A DNA stretch of 64,000 bases from Lasiosphaeria ovina (taxonomy: Eukaryota; Ascomycota; Sordariomycetes; Sordariales; Lasiosphaeriaceae): positions 2,976,001 through 3,040,000 of the forward strand of contig JAULSN010000003.1 in the NCBI GenBank assembly GCA_033439765.1. The letters are read 5' to 3'. A program made the position numbers and the translations under genes. Positions 10,219 through 22,818 of this stretch are shown here, one piece after another (positions within the stretch are counted from its first letter, which is position 1; each line of letters starts with the position of its first letter). The notes under the pieces were generated by a model. The model was given only the letters and a program-made list of their open reading frames with translations. It searched no databases and was not told the DNA's origin.

Positions 10219-11676
10219 CTACTTCTCCCGCTTGTTGGTCCCACAAACCAGCTTCCGCACCATCCTGCCGAAGCGCGCACGTAGTGACTTCGCAGCAGCA
10301 GACCCAGCTTTATTAGTAGTAGTAGCAGCAGCGGCAGCAGAACCACCACTCTTGGAACCAGCACCCTCACCAGCGGGAGCCTCAGCATGAAACACAGGCC
10401 GCCACGCAGGCGTCAGCTTCGCCAGCTGCTGCTGCTCGTAGTGCTGCAGGAGGGCAGCAAACGGCTCGCCGTCCCAGCAGTCCTCGCCGGCGCCGCCGCT
10501 CGCGGTCAGCGCCGGGAACTTCCACCACGCGACGTGGACGCCCGCAGCCAGCTTGGCCGCCGTGCGGGCGTCGTTCCAATCAACGGCCATGGCGTAGCTC
10601 AGCGCGCCCGCGAACACGTGGCCCTGCGCGGTCAGGTCCCGCTCCCTCGGCTCCCGGTCCTGTTTGTTAGCCACCTTATTGCCGCCGTCGCCGCCAGGCC
10701 AGAACGCCGGCAGCCACTGGACGTTCGGCTGGAGCGCGGCCGAGGCGGCGCCGAGGTAGCAGCCGCCGGCGGGAGCGTGGGGCGGGGCGGGCACGGTGAC
10801 GACCAAAGCACCGTTCCCGCGCTGCCCGATGCCTCCCTTGCCGAGCAGCTCGGCGCACTTTTCCACGGCAGCCGGGTCGACGTTGGTTGGCGGGAGGCCG
10901 AACAGGGCGCACAGGTCGGCGAGGCGCAGGACGACGAGGTCGAAGCTGCGCAGCGCGAGCTGGAAGTCGCCCCGCTGGTACGCGGCCAGCTCGCCCGGCA
11001 GCAGCTCCCAGGCCAAGAGCGGGCGGCGGCGGGCGCGCTGCTTGCTGAAGCGCAGCGAGTTGGCCTGCCAGTTCTCGGCCGCCAGGCCGGTGTTGAAGAG
11101 GAAGGCTGAGCGTGATAGCGGCGGCTCGTTGAATGGGTATGTTTTCACGGTGCCGATGGCGTCGTAGTCGATGGGCTCGGTGTAGGGATCGTACGGCTCG
11201 GCGACGAGCGGTCCGAATTCTCGGCCTGCGAGGTAGATACATGTTAGGCTCTGTTCGTCGTGATAGTCGTTGTTGCTGCGGAAGGGACAGGCGGCAGCGA
11301 GGCTAGACCTAGCCTCGAACGAGAAAAGGAAATGGGTGGGAAAGTTGTACGTGCGCCCAGAATCATCGAGCCACTCAAACAGCCTCTCGTCGCGCTTCCT
11401 GGCCAGCACACTCTCCGCAAAGCGGACCAGCTGCGTGTCCCACTGCTTTACTAGGAAGTCAATGGCTTCTTCGCCGCCGTCCATGAGAAGGTCAAAGTGG
11501 CCATCGACAGTGATGAGGCCGACCTTGCGGGCGTTGTTTCTGCCAGCGATGATGCGCGCACCTAAGACGCTGTGCGGGCCCAGGGCGCTGCGGTTGAAGT
11601 TGGCGGGCGAGCGGCGCAGCGTGCGCTAGTCGCTCCTGGGGTCCGACAAGACGGCGGCGACAGCCTCCGAGGGCAT
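10219..11676 (-). CDS. Conserved-looking hypothetical protein, frame cut by an early TAG
   Basis: The uninterrupted frame from the ATG at 11484 encodes 421 residues. The same frame is also coding-like upstream: an ATG at 11676 opens MPSEAVAAVLSDPRSD, then a TAG at 11626-11628, then 47 open codons (RTLRRSPANFNRSALGPHS...) into the ATG at 11484. The full product would be about 485 residues. The protein is soluble, with many aromatic and Pro residues (WELLPGELAAY, NVQWLPAFWPGGDG), an Ala/Gly/Ser-rich linker near the end and a basic tail (RARFGRMVRKLV). I do not recognise a domain. Translation may restart at 11484, or a short intron with a weak GTGCAT donor could remove the TAG. Codon use is strongly GC-rich, like active genes here. 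Confidence 0.65.
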
Positions 11677-12889
11677 GCACACGAGTGCTGGGGGGCGAGT
11701 TGGGGAAGTGCAGTGGTCTCATGGCGAATACTGGTAGGCTCCAGATGTATTATGAATGGTTGATGGAGGGCATATATTTTGGCCCCTGTTACCTGTTTAC
11801 TTTGTGGTTCATCATAGGACATAAACACCTAGGTGCGTACGTACTGTACGTATTACTGGTGGGGAGAAACCGAGTGTGCAAGGACTTTCGACTGGCCCGA
11901 AACGAGTCCCCTGCAAATGACCTACGGGCGGCCCCCCATCGGATCAAAATGGCGGGCTGTCTTTGTTCGCTGATGCTTTCGAGACTGGACGGCTTGGTTT
12001 GCTTTATTCACGCGGCAAGACGGTATTGTTGACCCAACACGTGTCTTTATTTGGCCAACCCGAGTATTACAACCGAGAGACCAGGCAAGGTGCGTTACTA
12101 AAGCACCGGGATGACTATTCGTTATCTCTAGATGGGTTCTGCGGGCTTAACTACTAATTATCCTATTTTTCACTGTCCCCTCGGCATGCTGTTGGTTCGT
12201 GTTAACGGACTAGTTCTAGGTACGCACCTGTTGATCGATGTTTTGCTTGAGCGCTGCCTAGCAGCTCGAATACTGAGCTGATGAGGCTTCATTTGAACGA
12301 TATCACAAATAGGTTAAATGCGCTTTGAGTGCCCTGGCGCCGACAAATGCGCCCGGAATGCCCTCATTCCATTGCACTCTAGCGGGCAGATTGCCAACAC
12401 GGGGTAAGAGCCATGAAATGGCGCCAGGCTCCCAGAAAAAGGGCCCCCTGACCCTGGCTCTTTTAGCTTTGTACAGTATATACCTAGCCACCTAACAGAT
12501 TTTCTTACAGCTGGCTGGAACCAAACTGGGCACTTCTCTATCGGGGTGCTGCAGAGAGCCGGAAGCGAGCTTGTGTTCTGGCACTGCCCATCGTAAAGTG
12601 AGGCGAGCGACATCAGTTCCATGCAGTATTGAGGCTGGGCATACGGCGTCGCGGGGTGCGGGCAGCCACTGCACCCGATATGTCTTGCTAACACAGGCCT
12701 GAACAACAAGGCATACCTACCTACCTTACCTTCATCACTGCGTCGCAGCCGCGTGCAGCTCAGCACCTACCTAGTTGGAGGCCTCCATTCTAGCGACACA
12801 ATGCTTTTTCCTGGACAAGGTCAAAAGAGCCCGCCCAAAGTTCTCTCCCCATTCCTGTCCCCACACAGCTTCGCGCATTCTCGCTAGGG
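11677..12889. other. Intergenic region
   Basis: No gene is recognisable. There is a small palindromic patch near 11830-11855 (CACCTAGGTGCGTACGTACTGTACGTA-like) and a TACC-rich run at about 12715-12730. The last 100 bp before 12890 is C-rich and should be the leader of the NACHT gene. Confidence 0.45.
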
Positions 12890-15800
12890 ATGGAACCCAT
12901 CAGCTCCCTCAGCTTGGCATGTAATGTGCTGGACATGGTGGAACGGGCTGTAAAATATGGCAAGAGCATCCGAGAAATCTACGAGTCGGCTAGCGGCCTT
13001 CCGATGCAGCTGGAGAGCCTCGGCAATGTCTCCAAGTCCATGACCGCCGTCGCCAAGGATCTCGAAGCAGTCGAAGGCCAGCTCGGGCAAAGCGAGGCCG
13101 ATATTCGCATGCGCGAAGTCGCCGGGCAATGCAGCGCCATCTGTCAAGCCATCCGAGACCTTCTCGCCAAGTGCAAGCCCAAGGATCGCTCCCTGCTCTC
13201 GGCCACCGTTGCCCGGGCCCGCATCACCTTGAACAGATCAGATCTGGAAACATTTCAGGCCAGGATGGACGAGTGTGCCAAGTCACTCAATTCTCTTGTG
13301 GCAGCCAAGACTTTGTGAGTCCCACCTGCGATATTAATGCTAGATACTGATGGTTGTAATAGCGCTGAGATACGCCATGTCAAATCTCAGCTCGATGGTG
13401 TCTCTGCGCGAGTTGAGGTCCAGCTGCGAGGCGGGCTCATCCAACATTCCACCATATTGGATAACCTGAGCGACCTCAGGAGTAAAATCGATGGGATCGC
13501 TATTGGCTCCGAGCTTGCCCCGGAGCAACTCAAGTACATCGTGGACAACATGAGGCAGGCTGCTGAGACGGTCAAGATTGCAGCTGTCCTACAACAACTA
13601 TCCTTCCCTTCCATGAACGATCGATTTCGCAATGTCGCCATATCTGCACCGACCACATTTGAGTGGATCTTTGATGACCCTGACGTCTTACTCGCCAAAC
13701 AGGACGGATTAAAGCTTTCCTTCCCCGACTGGCTTCGCTGCGGCCATGGCATTTTCCACATTGCCGGAAAGCCCGGGGCGGGAAAATCGACATTGATGAA
13801 GTTCATCTGCGAGCACCCCAAAGTTGACCCGCTGTTGCGGGAATGGGCAGGCACGCGAGATCTCATCTCGGCTAATTTTTTCTTCTGGAGAATCGGGTCG
13901 ACAGACCAGAAAAGCTTGCAAGGACTTGTCAGGGGCCTTCTCTTCACCATCATCCAGCAAGAGCCCGAGGTAGCAAAGCTGCTTTTCACACGCCTGTGGG
14001 AGCCGCACGGTGCCAAGAGGCGGCTGTCCCAACTATCCGACCGCGAAATATCCCAGGCATTCGACAACATGACCACGAACGAAGCCCTCTTGGCCAAATA
14101 CAAGATGTGCATCTTTGTTGACGGCCTCGACGAACTGGAGGAGACAGCAAATGTCTCACATTTCAGGCTCACCAGTAAATTGAATGAGTGGGCATCCAGG
14201 TCAAATGGCCGCGTCAAGTTCTGCATCTCGAGCCGCGAGCTACCCGTCTTCGAAGGAGCCTTCCAGGACGGCCAACGCATCACCATGCAAACATTTACCG
14301 AGGGCGACGTTAAGGAGCTGGTCAGGCAGAGACTGCAGGATAACCCTCGCTTTCAAGAGGAAGTGAACAAGTATCCGCTTGTTTGCAACAGTATCATCCA
14401 AGACATCATCCACGGCGCCAGTGGCATGTTACTGTGGGTATCCCTGCTGCTGACGCAGATCGAAATTGCCCTCGGAGACAACAACAGCGTCGAGATGATC
14501 CAGAATATTGTCAAGGAGGCGCCTGCGGAACTCGAACCCTTCATTGGGAGCATTCTAGATTCGATCCAAAGCTGCTATCGCGCAAGCGCATACTTGGTCT
14601 TGGGCATGGCGTTGCGATCCGAGGGCATTCTCTTAGACGAAACTAACAGGGAGCCAAAGTATGTGGAACCCATGGAATTATTTGGCGCGGAATACACCCC
14701 TGCCCGAGTTTTCACCACACTCGGCTGCTGCTTGCTTTTCGAAGCCTCTGATCGTGGAAAGCTTTTTGATCTACCGCTAGCATCCGACGATTTTATGCAC
14801 GACGATATTAGCGGCAGGGAGGAGGAGATCAAGATACGTGGCGAATCCTACCTCAAAGCGAGATGCAAGGGACTCCTTGACAGGGGACGCCGTGGCTCCT
14901 ACAACGATCATATCACCTTCACACATAGGTCGATCCCGGAGTTCCTGCAGCGCTCGCTCGGTGAATCAGGGAGCTGTTATCGCATCAATGACCATATGAT
15001 CATGGAGTCTCTCGTGTGGACAACCCTTGCCGAGCTTGAGTTCTGCTACTATTTTGACTCACGTGGAGACTGTCACAGTTTCTATCGTCCTGCGGCCCAT
15101 TATTCTAACATGGAAGACGCTGAAAAAGAAGAGTTTGAGCTAGAAGAAGAAGAAGAAGAAGAAGACGAAGACGAAGAAGAAGAAGAAGAAGAAGAAGAAG
15201 AGGAGGAGGAGGAGGGAAATTGGTTTAATGACTTTGCCGAATTTCCTGAACTAGAGGAATTCTGGCACGACGGAGATGGCATTTGCTGGTTTCTGGAACG
15301 CCTACGTCAGACGAGGTGGGAGGATCCACAGCCTCGCACTTTCCGGCTTCTCCTCGCTCTCGACGAGTTTTTCCTTCGGTCTAAGTACCGTACCCCGGAA
15401 CACGAGGGCGATTTCTCTTCGCATTGCCAATTTGACGACCACTCAGCCGCATCGGGGCTCTCGCAAAAGGAGCGCGTCTACGGGATATACAATCAGTCCT
15501 TCTTGAAGTGGCCAAGCGTACTTTCAGAGGCCACCGCCGTGGGCCTTCACGAATATGTCGCCTGGGAGCTCCTGAACAACCCACGGCTGAAAATGGCAAA
15601 GTATTTTCCCTTAAATATCCTCACAAGACTGATGGATATCCCTTCGTGGGCTGTTAATGAGTTTCACAGCGATGTGCTTGAGACTCTCTTCCAGTGGGGA
15701 CTGTCCATCGACCAAACCTTTCCAGCCTACTGGAATGAATACAGTATCCAGAGCCCCGGGGCGCCTCTCTGGCACTACTGGCTCATCAAGCTTTTCCACC

Positions 15801-16458
15801 CGGATTTTAAGAAACCGTTGTATATCACAGAGCTGGTAAATGCTAGGAACATCCATGAGTGGCATCTGTTCAGAGTTTGGGTAAAGCACGGAGCCTGTTC
15901 GGATGTTACCCTTACCCTAAGATGCCTAACGTCGGATGATACCGGTGTGGGTGATATCAAGGGCGAGGATGGCGATGAGAAGGTTGTCTGGAGGTTTCAG
16001 ATGAAGTGCGGGCAGAACGAAATGTTGAACTGTCCCGTCTGGCATGATGATGGAATGGGTGACGTGGCCATGATTCAGTCTCTCTTTGGAGGAGAATCTG
16101 GGGGGACCATTTTGCTGGAAGATTGGGTCCGGTACCACAATCCGCCATGCGCAAACGAGATCCTTCGGTATATGCACCGGAACCGGCAAGCCCGTGTTGG
16201 GGCGACAGATCAAGCACTCAAGAAGGAAGAAGACGAGGGACTGGGCCCGACCTCTCAGCCGAGAATCCAGCACGACTCTGAGGTTTCGCGGAGGGCGGCT
16301 ATTCCCTGGACTAAGATTGCCGTTTGGGCACCCATAAGTAAGTCCCCAAGGTCTTGGAGAAAGCACAGGCTCGAGCCTAACCCACCTGTTTCACAATCGA
16401 ACCTCTAGGCATATTGCTGGTAGGTATGTATGCTTGCATATCTTCTGAGGTAACCTGA
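12890..16458 (+). CDS. NACHT-domain STAND (NLR-type) NTPase, 3 exons
   Basis: Predicted non-self recognition/cell-death switch protein, about 1149 residues with exons 12890-13314, 13363-16337 and 16409-16458. The N-terminal 140 residues are a helical effector-type domain (MEPISSLSLACNVLDMVERA), of the SesA/HeLo-like kind at the head of many fungal NLRs. The NACHT core has Walker A GKPGAGKST (near residue 276) and Walker B CIFVDGLDELEE (near residue 390), followed by the winged-helix region. About residues 735-760 are an almost pure Glu run encoded by GAA repeats. No WD40, ankyrin or TPR repeats are visible at the C-terminus. The last intron (GTAAGT, CTAAC branch, CTCTAG) switches the tail from a polar one ending at 16408 to a short hydrophobic one (IAVWAPISILLVGMYACI). 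Confidence 0.85.
15143..15215 (+). repeat. GAA/GAG microsatellite coding poly-glutamate
   Basis: Near-perfect GAA repeats with a few GAC and a run of GAG, in frame inside the NACHT gene. They give an acidic stretch of about 24 residues. Confidence 0.9.
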
Positions 16459-17415
16459 TACGGCTGCAATGCCGTGAACGACATAGCCTTCTCGATACAT
16501 TAACACAGCCATATTAATGCATTGATGATTAGAAAAGTGAAGCCGAGCTTTTAAGAAGGGAACACATTCCCGTACTGTAGGCTTTGTCTCACTTGTACTG
16601 TAGACGCCATGAATCCAATGTCCGTGGATTCCAACGCAGGCAGCCATCGCAGCTATCACAACTATCATGGTCAACATCACCAACCTCCACAAATACCAAC
16701 TTTACCCCGCCGCAAAGCCTCACGGTCGTAAGCCGCAAGATCTCCAATTGATTGCCCTACCAATTACAAGTAGAAATAGACACTTCCAACGACGATTCGA
16801 GCGAGTAGGGTGGCTTCAGCGACAGCGCAATTAACCTCTGCAACAGAACCAAGTGCTATTACCTAACAGCACGGCGTCTTCTGAGGTTGTAGACGCAGGG
16901 TCGCAGAGAAGCACCGAGGTCAGGGGACCTGAAGGCAGGTAGGAGAGCTGAGGCTGGAGCTGGCAGCTAGAAATTCAGAGTGCCGGCAGGTCGGGGAAAC
17001 GGGAGACTGCCTGGCACGAGCCATGGGCTGGCGGGTCGTCGGCCGAAGAGGCACCGGAGCGCCGTCGGTGGGCAATGTGCTGCTCGGCGGGTAGCTGCTA
17101 TGGGCGTGCCCCAAGCGCATCGACGTGAGGTTTTAAACACCAAAACCTAATAAGCATAAAAGGCTAATGAGTCCGTAGAATGGGGTGCGGGTGGCATGGG
17201 CCGGACGTTCTCCCCACGGCAGCCAAGGGTGCTGCAAGTGATATGCAACTAATTATTCCATTACGAATATGATATTTGTCCAAGGAATGAATGCTCATTT
17301 CCAACCGCCCCGGTTCTTCCATGTTCCCAATGCATCGTCCGCCCCTAGATAGCCAGAAATAGCAAAACCTCCTATCCTATCTTAAAGAAGAAAAAACACA
17401 GAAATCCAGCAACGA
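16459..17415. other. Intergenic region
   Basis: No gene is recognisable. It is the space between the converging NACHT and GH31 genes and probably holds both 3' untranslated regions. Confidence 0.5.
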
Positions 17416-20088
17416 TCAAGCACGGAACTCAAACGCCTCGGACAACGCCCACGGGCCGTGATGCGTTTGCGCCCGTGACTCGGCCTCTGACGACGCGTTT
17501 CCGCCAAGCACAACAACGCTCTCGATTACGACCCTTGTCGCGTATCCAAACGTACCGTCGGCCTGGAACTTCTGGCCGTCCCACGTGAAGACGATGTCCG
17601 AGCTCTGGCTGCCAACATCCAAGCTCTCGCCGTCATCGAGGTACAGATACCCCTTCGCAGTTCCGTCGAGCCCCGGGGCCACGATCACAGTGAAGTTTTG
17701 TTGGCGCAGCTGCGTGGTAGTGTTGGCCGAGCTGACACGCAATGGGACGATGCTGCCGCCACGGATATGCACAGGTATATCCGACCAGGCCACGTCATTG
17801 ACGGTGACGGTCGCGCCGGCCCCGCGCACGGGAGCGTGTGTCCAGAAGTCGTAAAAGATATCGTTTGGCAGGTAGAATGTCACGCTCGTCGAGTCATCGT
17901 CGACGACCGGGGAAATGAGCAGCGCGTCTCCCAGAAACCACTGTGTCTGTATGCCAAACGTGTTGGTGTCAGCTGGGTATGGGAACCATAAGGGACTTGC
18001 AACAGGGTCGCCTATTGACGTAGCGCGGTGCATGGCAGTGTACAGATAGTCAAGCAGGCGGTAGCGGGCGGCGATGGCCTTGCGGGCGGAGTCGGCAACC
18101 GAAGCCCATCGGTAGAACTCCTGGTCTGGAGCCGAAATATCGGCGTGGTTGCGGTAGAAGGGCTGAAACGCACCGAGCGCCGCCCATCTCGCGCACATGT
18201 TCTCCTGCGCGGCACCGTTGAATCCGCAAACGTCAGAGCCAACCATGGGCATTGCATGTATGGTTGCAAAGGCCAAGAGCTGCCGGATTGTCGTGCGGTA
18301 GTGATCCCACGACGAGAAATTATCGCCAAACCAGTGAGCGGCTACCCGGCCGGCGCCCGCGAATGTCGACCGCGTCAACACGAACGGCCGCTTACCGGGC
18401 GTCCGGGAAATAAGTGCTTGCCGCGTGGCCCCTGCCATCATGGTGCCGTATAGGTTGTGGGTGTCGTACTGAACAGTTCCGTCGGCGTTCGTTACGTTGG
18501 TATCGAGCGTCTTGGCTGAGATATCACCTTGGTGGTTGTTGATGCGGTATGCTGGCTGGAAGAGGTTGCGGCCGGGAAGACCCTTCATGGGTCCCGGGCC
18601 GTCATCAGCACGCCGGGGACGTCTTCGCGGTGGCGTCCGGGCGATGACAGCAGCCTGACTGTTGGTGCATGCAACATTGTTGCAGAAATTGGACACCTCA
18701 TTCATGTCAGTCCACAGCCCGTCGACGTTGACGCCGGTTCCCGGGTCCGCAAAAATCTTGATCTCATTACTCCACCAGTCCTGTGTCTTCGGCGCGAGCC
18801 AGTCGGGCCACACGACCTCGCCGGCCCACTGGCTACCACGATAGTAAGAGCCGTCAGCCGCCTTGAGAAAGACGCTCTGCGGTGCGCCTCGAGCGTAGGT
18901 GCTGTAGCTAGCGTCGTTCTTGATGCCTGGATCGAGGATAACAACGTAGTGCTGGTTGTTTTGGTGGAGAGAGCTGACGAGCTGCCGGACCTTGGCCAGC
19001 GGGAAGTTCACCGGGCTTGTAGTGAAGTCACGCTTGTTGTCCATGTAATCAATATCACCCCAAACAGTCTCAAGCGGAATATTGGCGGCCGAGTAGTTGG
19101 CGACGACCTGGGCGACGTAGTCAATGTTGGGCCAGCCGTACTTGCACTGGTGAAAGCCGAGGGTCCAGTAAGACACCATGGCCGGCAAGCCCACGACCTC
19201 GGCATATTGCTTGCTGACAGCAGCTGGGTCTGGCCCAGCAAGAAAGTAAAAGTCGAGCACGCCGCCAATAGTACGGTATTCGAGGAACTGGTCGCCCGAA
19301 GCTGTCTGGCCGATCTCGATGTCCATGCCACTAGAGCTCAGCAGGAAAACGCCATGGGTTCCCGACGCACCCCGGTGGTCCAGGTAGACTGGGTGACTGC
19401 CATAGAGGTTCTGCTGGTTTGGAATGAAGGGAGACTCGGCGTCCCATAGGGTGCGGATGTAGTTGTTGGTCTGAAGCCGGAAGCTGTCGGAGTGTTCACC
19501 CAAGCCATACAGGTTTGGATTCTGCGGAAGCCGGGTTCGGAGACTGACGAACTGCGATTCAAAAATGAGCGGGGCAGCCGACGTATCAAACAGGACTTCG
19601 CCGGTGCTTGTGCGGGTGACGTTGAAGGAAAAGGGGTTCTTGGTGAAGGCGAACTGGATCTTGGCGCTGGCTGCAGTGGCATTTTGGCTGTTGGGCCGCG
19701 GTAAGACCTGGTCCTGGACCTGGTAGACATTGTAGTCCGAGTCTGTGATTAAAACGTGCAGTCGCGTGTCTGGGAATTGTTTGCGGTTTATTCAGTCTCG
19801 GCACAGCTCGGCTAACCTGTTGCGCCGTGGCCCGCGGGGAAGCATAACCTGGGGGGCTAGTTGCGGGGCACCCTTACCGGTCTGATACTCGACGAGCAGC
19901 CTGAGGTTCGTAATGTCAGGGCTGTACTGGCTGCAGTTTCCAATCAAGGCGAGATCGGCGACGAGATAGGAATCAGATAGCAGCACGTTTGTCGCCTGGT
20001 AGCCCCGACACGGGGCTCTGGGAGCCAGGGCTCTTGCCCAGGCCGTCGTGGCCAGAATCAGGAGCGTGCAGAGGCGGGGGCCTCCCAT
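17416..20088 (-). CDS. Secreted GH31 alpha-glucosidase (AgdC-like), 2 exons
   Basis: Hydrolyses terminal alpha-glucosidic bonds of maltose or starch fragments, releasing glucose outside the cell. Exons 19878-20088 and 17416-19769 give 854 residues, the usual length. The ATG at 20088 opens a signal peptide (MGGPRLCTLLILATTAWARA). The GH31 N-terminal beta-sandwich includes NPNLYGLGEHSDSF. The (beta/alpha)8 barrel has the nucleophile Asp in GLWTDMNEVSNF (about residue 427) and the acid/base Asp in HWFGDNFSSW (about residue 552). The C-terminal sandwich holds RGGSIVPL. Several N-x-S/T sites suit secretion. The intron has a GTAAGG donor and a CCCAG acceptor. A proline/arginine-rich insertion (TPPRRRPRR) after the nucleophile is a normal variable loop. 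Exact substrate preference cannot be read. Confidence 0.95.
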
Positions 20089-22629
20089 TGTACCGGTGGA
20101 GCGGTGGCGGCTCGTCGATCGCACCTGTGTTTTGTGGTGTCGTCACGATTGCCAGCGCTGGGTCGATTGTCTTACCACTGAGACGTGATATCAACGCAAG
20201 TCCGGGGACGGAAAGCGCACTCCAACGGGGAAGAGCACGAGCACGCCTACAAATAAGAACGAGCACAAATTAACTTTTCCCTAATTACAGTTCCATCTCC
20301 GAAGTCTACCAGGCTCGCGGTTTGTCTCGCACCTGCCTTACATTCGTCCCATTACCAGAGCAGCAGGTCGCCAGAAAACCACGACCCACCGGGTCACCCC
20401 GTGTAGGTTGTGCCTGCCTCACGCGCAAGGTTGTGCGCCCGTGACGGCCCACGGCTGTGACGTTGTTTCCCCCACTAGATGGTAGATAATAATTGGTAGG
20501 TACCTACCTCTCTACCCCAACTCTGCCCCAACTTTTGCGCCGCCGATCCGTCACGGCAGGCAACTACCGCAGGGGCGGTGGGTATTGTGCGGTGCACCGC
20601 ACGACTTTGGATGGTATGGGCGAGTTCGGCCGCATGACCCTATCCCCTTCCTCCCCGGGCCCCTTTTCTTTTTTGGCCGAGCGTAGCATCCCCCTTTTGT
20701 GGAGAGTAGCACGGGATGCGGGGAAGAACGGTGAGCTTTGATTGCAGGCAGAACACGAGGACGCTGTGTAAGCCAATAAAGCCGCGGAAGCCAATGGTTT
20801 TCAGAGGCACATAAACGCTGCTGGTGGGCGCCGTCGATCAACACGTGGTAATATGCATCTTGCCTGCTGTATAAGGGCTGTACCCCGACTGCCTGCCTTG
20901 CCGCCCGGCCGATATTCGGCGCGCGCCCTGACCGATGCGTCGACGTGCCTTGCTTGCTGCTTCATGCGAGGTACAATGAATGCCTTGCTTGCTAGCTAAT
21001 GCGAGGTACCTTACCTGGTACGCTAGTGGTGAAAGCATGGATCCCTAGAGATCCTGAAACACAGCATGGGAAGTTTGCGACCTTCCCATTTGGGGTGTCG
21101 TGGGTTCCGCCAACGCGCCAACGCGCCCTCACGGGAGCCGGCAAAATAGTTGGAGAACGTCAGCAGCTCTTGTCCCCCAAGACGACATGACCTTGGGGTG
21201 CTACCATCCTCGCATGGCAGTTGCGGATCGACCGTTTGAAATGAAGCAAAAGCGCGAAATGAACCACGCTCTTAAGGTCGTTCGGAATCTCAACCGCACG
21301 GGTCACCGTCATACCAGACCAGATGATAGGGGCATCGGTTACAGTCGCCTGCGCATGAGCTTTGAAAATACTACCGATGGTCATTATCAGTGGATGTCAA
21401 GCAGTCGCCCCAACTTCAGCCGAGAGACATCAGCTCCAAAATGGTGCTTCTTGGCCTCTCATCAGTCACGAGGCCAGCACCGTTACCACAGGCAAATACG
21501 TAATAGAAATGAATGAGACTCTGCACTTTGCTTTTCTGAATTTCTGACGTTTGTTCATTTCGTCACAAGTGCCAAGTGAATGTGAGAAAGACACGAAACG
21601 AAAAAGAAAACAGAAAGCTCCCAAACACGCAAGACTTGCCCAATAACAACCTCTCCCGCAATTGACTCATCAACCGAGCAACTTGGTATCCCGGAGTGCC
21701 AGAAGGACAGGCACTCGGCCTCTCGGTTCAGCTTACCATATGTTTCTGAGCGGTTGTCGACAAATGGGAACGCCTTGTAAATATAAGACTGCGTCTATCA
21801 GTCTTATAGGGACCTGAGGCGGAAGTATTGTAGCCTGAGACCAGTCCTTCCTGCTCGAACGAACGCTTGAAGTGATGCTCCAAGGCTCTAGTTGTCACAC
21901 GAAAGCCTAGGTAATTAGCCTACTAGCTCTGTCGGGCAGACCTGATTAGATGCGGCGTCGAGAACTAATTTGGTTTGAGCGGAAGCTCTGACGCATGCGA
22001 ACATCGTCTCAAGCATGTCACTCCCGCGCGCCTATGGCTTGGACGGACAGATATTCCAGGGAAGAGCTGCCGTGGAACAGTAAGATCAGACCAAGGCCCT
22101 GGTGAGCTGTAGCCTCGAGAAAAAGGGGATCAAGAATGAAAGTCTTTGTTTTCCCGTTGCTCATGCTTTTGCCCTTTTTCCTTTCATATAATGAAGCTTG
22201 CCACTGAGCAGAGTTCCAGCGTCAACGAGTGGGACGAAACGGGAGGACTGCAGGTCGGTCTAGCTACGTGAATGTCTACGGTGTATCTTAGTTGTCCAGA
22301 GCACTGTGTGACAAGGATTACGTATCCCTCTGGAAGGCAGGACTTGGCCTCTGGCCACGAGTAAGAATGTTAAATTTTTTAGCTTCTCCCATTTCCCTGG
22401 GTAGATATATAGACACTTGGCCCTGGGCGAGAACTTTGATCTTGCATGGCGGTGGTAAGGTTATTGATCCGGTCAGTATGACTCAATCTGTGCCGTGCAA
22501 TTGTTTGACTTTTTGCAGTACCTCGGCAAATACCTGTATTTATCTTAAAAATGCACGTAATGATAGGTATGACCCAGTTTCCTTTTATGATAAATATAAC
22601 TGTGGAAGTCCCTCCTTAAGCAAGCCTTA
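20089..22629. other. Long intergenic region
   Basis: No convincing gene in 2.5 kb. Near 20496-20509 lies a GGTAGGTACCTACC palindrome. Frames at 20838-21516 and 22292-22630 lack coding character. The part after about 21500 becomes AT-richer and borders the transposon relic, so it may contain older repeat debris. Confidence 0.45.
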
Positions 22630-22696
22630 AGTTAACTATCCCCGATTTGGCGACCCCCTACCTTTGGCCCATGCGAAAGCCACCATGCACTTACAC
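22630..22696 (+). repeat. Left terminal inverted repeat of the pogo-type element
   Basis: Begins AGTTAACTATCCCCG just inside a TA and ends CACTTACAC. It pairs with the right repeat at 23886-23947, with substitutions and a small gap in the middle. Confidence 0.85.
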
Positions 22697-22699
22697 CAA

Positions 22700-22727
22700 G
22701 GGTGATTGATCGAGGGTGATTGATCGT
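22700..22727. repeat. Short tandem duplication GGGTGATTGATCG
   Basis: Two adjacent copies of GGGTGATTGATCG lie just inside the left inverted repeat of the pogo-type element. They may be subterminal transposase-binding repeats, but this is a guess. Confidence 0.6.
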
Positions 22728-22818
22728 TTTTTCTTCATCACACCGCAACTTCCTCAAAACAACACCAAATTCTTCCATTTTCCGTCAATCGAGAGCTCAA
22801 TCAATCCTCTATCGAACC

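Noticed and set aside
15100..15282. Poly-serine frame on the minus strand
   Set aside because: It is only the complement of the GAA microsatellite within the NACHT gene.
18529..19449. 306-codon + strand frame opposite the GH31 gene
   Set aside because: Antisense shadow; no domain, and the minus strand is an unambiguous glucosidase.
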